Source: Planctomycetota bacterium (GTDB lineage: Bacteria > Planctomycetota > UBA1135 > UBA2386). Taken from it: a stretch of DNA of 46,366 nt. The notes under the pieces are model-generated. The model was not told the origin of the DNA, made no database searches, and saw only the letters and a program-made list of their open reading frames with translations. Positions 43,967 to 46,366 of this stretch are shown here, one piece after another. The position numbers and the translations under genes were made by a program. Location: assembly GCA_016873195.1 (NCBI GenBank), contig VGXW01000004.1:1-46366 (forward strand). The letters run 5' to 3'. Each line of letters begins with the position of its first letter. Positions within the stretch are counted from its first letter, which is position 1.

Positions 43967-45469
43967 ATGACCGTGAACTCGCTGGGCATTCCCGATGGAA
44001 CGGACCGACCGCCGCGCACCGTGGCCGACTGGCTGTGGGCGCTGCTGCCGATCGGCGTGTCGGTCTTCTGCCTGTCCGCGCTGCTCTACTACCACCTCTA
44101 CCACGACCAACTGTCCGTCGCGTCGGCCCTGCAGATCGCGGTCGCCGGCCTCTACCGGACGTTCGGCTTCGCTCCGTCGTTCGTGTTCTTCCTGCTGCTG
44201 CTGACGTGGAGCTCGATCTGGTTCGTCGCCGGCGCCGTCGAGCGCCCGGTCGGCCGCCTGCTGCGCCTGTTCGCGATGGCCGTGCTGCTCGGCGTGCTCA
44301 TGAACCTCGGCGACGGCGGCGTCACGCCGGCGTTCCACAAGGGGGAAGTCGGCGCGTGGTTCGCCGAGCGTCTGGTCGCGGCGTTCGGCTTCTACCCGAG
44401 CCTCGCGATCGTCTGCATCGTCACGTTCGGTTCCCTGCTGCTCGCCACGGACTTCTTCTTCGGCGAGGGTTTCGAGCGTCTGCGCGGCCGGGCGCCGGAG
44501 ACGGGCGTCGAGGCCGAGGTGGCCGACCACCTGAAAGGGCTCGCGGAGGTCCGCGCGCCGTCGCTGCCCGCGACGGCGCCGGCCGTCGGGCCGCCCGCCG
44601 CGGCCGCGGCGCCGATCGAGCCGGAGGCGACCGGCGAGGACGTCGACGTCCAGCCGGCGATCGGCGAGTTCGAACCGGTGGAGCCGGCGGTCTTCCGGCC
44701 GCGCCGGCGTTCCTACTACGAGCGACGGCAGGAGGGGGCCGGCCGTTCGGCGCCGAGCGCCGAGGACCCGTGGGTGCCCGCGGTGCCCGACGCGCAGGAG
44801 ATCGAGAACGCGGAGGCGGCGGTGTCCGAGGTCTGGGCCGCTGCGGGCGAGGCCCCGGCAGCGCCTGCCGCGCGCGGGCAGGACCCGGCAGAGACCCGCG
44901 CGGCCGCCGCGCCCGGTGCGGGCGCGGAGCCGGAAGCGGGCGAATCGCCCGAACCGGAGGGGACCGGCAGCACCGCATCGCCGGCCCACGCAGCGCTGTT
45001 CGGCGGCGCGGCCGCAGCCGACGCCGATGCCTTGCCTGCGGCAGCCCCCGCCAGCGGACCATGGTCCGCGCCCGAGGCAGTCTCGGGAACCGGCGGTGCC
45101 GGCGAAGCTGCCGGGGCACCGGTGGCCGGGTCCGCGGCAGCCAGCGAGCCGGTGGAACCCAGCGAGCCGGTGGAACCCGGCGAACCGATCGTGCCGATCC
45201 CTCGCCCCGAGCCGCCGGCCGCCGAGGGTCCTCGCGAGGTTCGCGAGTCGGCCCGCCAACAGAACCTGTTCGGTCGCGCGCTCGACGAGGGGCTGGTGCG
45301 CGAGGCCATCGACGTCGTGACGACCTGGCGCCGCGCGAGCGCCACGCTGCTGCAGCGCAAGCTCCGGATCGACTACGCGCTCGCTTGCCTGTTGCTCGCC
45401 GAACTCGGCGAACGCGGCATCGTCGAACTCGAGGCGGACGCGAGCCGAGGCCGTCTGGTCGAACCGTAG
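43967..45469 (+). CDS. Motor-less FtsK paralog: FtsK-type membrane domain plus gamma-like winged helix
   Basis: This 500-aa protein resembles FtsK with the ATPase removed. The N-terminal region has four membrane segments (about 26-46, 68-90, 96-115, 142-162). The segment GAWFAERLVAAFGFYPSLAI and then SLLLATDFFFGEGFERLRG parallels the same place in the adjacent FtsK (GAVVSPRLDAAFGASGRLLL, AVLLATEWLFSELLARAFG). An Ala/Pro/Glu-rich linker (about 190-430) follows, and no Walker A or B is present. Residues about 438-490 (LVREAIDVVTTWRRASATLL, LRIDYALACLLLAELGERGI) align with the FtsK gamma domain. In the recognition helix the Asn/Arg/Arg/Glu positions of FtsK have become Ala, Leu, Leu and Ala, so specific KOPS reading is unlikely. 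ATG at 43967 with GGAGG 8 nt upstream. I know of no such arrangement, but did not search. Confidence 0.75.
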   Translation: MTVNSLGIPDGTDRPPRTVADWLWALLPIGVSVFCLSALLYYHLYHDQLSVASALQIAVAGLYRTFGFAPSFVFFLLLLTWSSIWFVAGAVERPVGRLLRLFAMAVLLGVLMNLGDGGVTPAFHKGEVGAWFAERLVAAFGFYPSLAIVCIVTFGSLLLATDFFFGEGFERLRGRAPETGVEAEVADHLKGLAEVRAPSLPATAPAVGPPAAAAAPIEPEATGEDVDVQPAIGEFEPVEPAVFRPRRRSYYERRQEGAGRSAPSAEDPWVPAVPDAQEIENAEAAVSEVWAAAGEAPAAPAARGQDPAETRAAAAPGAGAEPEAGESPEPEGTGSTASPAHAALFGGAAAADADALPAAAPASGPWSAPEAVSGTGGAGEAAGAPVAGSAAASEPVEPSEPVEPGEPIVPIPRPEPPAAEGPREVRESARQQNLFGRALDEGLVREAIDVVTTWRRASATLLQRKLRIDYALACLLLAELGERGIVELEADASRGRLVEP

Positions 45470-45640
45470 CCGGCCCTGGGCGCGCGGTCCCCGCGCGACA
45501 ACTTCCCACACGTCCTTCCACAGAGCATCGTGCCGCCGCGCCGGGCGGGGCGGCGGGCTCGCGCAGCGGCGGCAGTTTCCGTCGACGGGCACCTTGCGCC
45601 GCGCTGCCGCGCGCTGCTATGGAAGCACCCCGGCGGTTCC

Positions 45641-46366
45641 ATGGGCGATATCACGAAGACCTTCGACGGGCGCGGCGTGCCGCAGAACCTCGAGGCCGAA
45701 CGTTCCGTGCTGGGGGCGTTGCTGCTGCACTGCGATGCGCTCGCCGACGTCGCCTTCCTGAAGCCCGACGACTTCTACCTGCCGCGCCACCAGATGATCT
45801 ACGGCGCGATCCTCGAGGCCTTCAACGGACGCCACGCGACCGATCCGATCGTCGTCGCCGAGCAGTTGTCGCGCGCGGGCAGGCTGCAGGACGCCGGCGG
45901 GCACGAGCAGCTGCTCGACCTCGTCGAGAGCGTCGTCACCGCGGCGGGCATCGTCTACCACGCCGAGATCGTGCGCGAGAAGTCCGTCACGCGGCGGCTG
46001 CTCGAGACGTGCCTCGACGTGGCGCGGCGCGCCTACGACAACGAACTCGACGCGAAGGACCTGCTCGACGAGGCGGAGCGGCAGATCTTCGAGATCTCGC
46101 GGCTCGACAAGTCCGGCGAGGCGGTCAGCATCGCGACCGTGCTGCAGTCGACCTTCGAGCGCATCGACCGGCTGCGCGAGCGCGACGGTCGACTGACCGG
46201 GCTCGGCACCGACTTCTACGACCTCGACGACCTCACGGGCGGCCTGCAGCCCGGGGAACTCGTGATCGTCGCGGCGCGGCCGTCGATGGGCAAGACGACC
46301 TTCGCGCTGAACCTGACCGAGCGGGTCGCGAGCCAGGGGGCCGCGGTGGCGTTCTTCTCGCTCCCC
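45641..46366 (+). CDS. dnaB: Replicative DNA helicase DnaB (5' part; runs off the window)
   Basis: The first 242 residues of DnaB are in the window and the gene continues past base 46366. GVPQNLEAERSVLGALLLHC begins the N-terminal domain, FYLPRHQMIYGAILEAFNGR and GGHEQLLDLVESVVTAAGIV are family blocks, and the RecA-like domain opens with LTGLGTDFYDLDDLTGGLQP and Walker A ARPSMGKTT (about 212-220). DnaB unwinds DNA at the fork. It is co-directional with ftsK and its paralog, 171 nt after the paralog stop. A different ATG at 45619 is out of frame. Confidence 0.95.
   Translation, partial: MGDITKTFDGRGVPQNLEAERSVLGALLLHCDALADVAFLKPDDFYLPRHQMIYGAILEAFNGRHATDPIVVAEQLSRAGRLQDAGGHEQLLDLVESVVTAAGIVYHAEIVREKSVTRRLLETCLDVARRAYDNELDAKDLLDEAERQIFEISRLDKSGEAVSIATVLQSTFERIDRLRERDGRLTGLGTDFYDLDDLTGGLQPGELVIVAARPSMGKTTFALNLTERVASQGAAVAFFSLP

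Noticed and set aside
45140-45182. Short direct repeat AGCGAGCCGGTGGAACCC in the FtsK paralog linker
   Set aside because: Two copies in a Pro/Glu-rich linker are ordinary low-complexity coding sequence.
43100-45592. Long minus-strand open frame across the FtsK paralog
   Set aside because: Composition is typical of an antisense shadow, whereas the plus frame has membrane segments and a gamma-like domain.

Overview
The window is a very GC-rich bacterial chromosome segment (I estimate about 70% G+C from the base composition and codon third positions). Genes are densely packed, many start with GTG or TTG, and many pairs overlap by 4 nt (GTGA/ATGA), which suggests translational coupling. The mix points to a free-living Gram-negative with an outer membrane: futalosine-type menaquinone synthesis, a propionyl-CoA to methylmalonyl-CoA module, two tripartite efflux systems, a HExxH secreted peptidase and a four-repeat Myb/SANT-like protein. 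I suspect a high-GC Planctomycetota lineage, with Myxococcota or Acidobacteriota as alternatives. This is an inference; no rRNA or tRNA gene is present to test it.

Layout. 1-2.2 kb: a fused TssB/TssC-like type VI sheath protein and a small conserved hypothetical. 2.3-5.3 kb: what looks like a decayed phage-defence island. It holds a SWIM zinc-finger/dCTP-deaminase-tail chimera, a type III-like methyltransferase reduced to its two ends, an intact OLD-like ATPase/TOPRIM protein, and a 41-residue stub resembling the N-terminus of a type III restriction helicase. 5.3-7.3 kb: an RNA uracil methyltransferase divergent from futalosine hydrolase. 7.3-14.4 kb: a heavy-metal RND efflux operon on the minus strand. 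14.4-18.6 kb: a peptidase remnant, a lipoprotein, a B3/B4-domain protein, a split RdgC pair and a secreted PpiC-like protein. 18.7-25.8 kb: mutM, then methylmalonyl-CoA epimerase, the carboxylase beta subunit, a 70-bp tandem repeat, a secreted HExxH protein, biotin carboxylase and biotin carrier. 25.8-30.7 kb: a zinc-ribbon mutarotase, a coiled-coil membrane protein, PTS enzyme I and the Myb-like repeat protein. 30.8-34.4 kb: a STAS protein, histidine kinase, response regulator and HD-like protein. 34.4-40.2 kb: a MacAB-TolC-type efflux operon on the minus strand. 40.3-46.4 kb: coaB, ftsK, an FtsK paralog without a motor, and the start of dnaB.

The strongest candidate for something new is the FtsK paralog at 43967-45469. 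It keeps the FtsK membrane domain and the C-terminal gamma-type winged helix but has no ATPase motor, and the residues expected to read DNA in its recognition helix are gone. It sits directly between ftsK and dnaB. Other notable items are the eroded defence island with its intact OLD-like gene, an exact in-frame 102-bp tandem duplication in the active-site region of the carboxylase beta subunit, and the TssB-TssC fusion. All family assignments are from reading the protein sequences and remembered family consensus; no database search was run.
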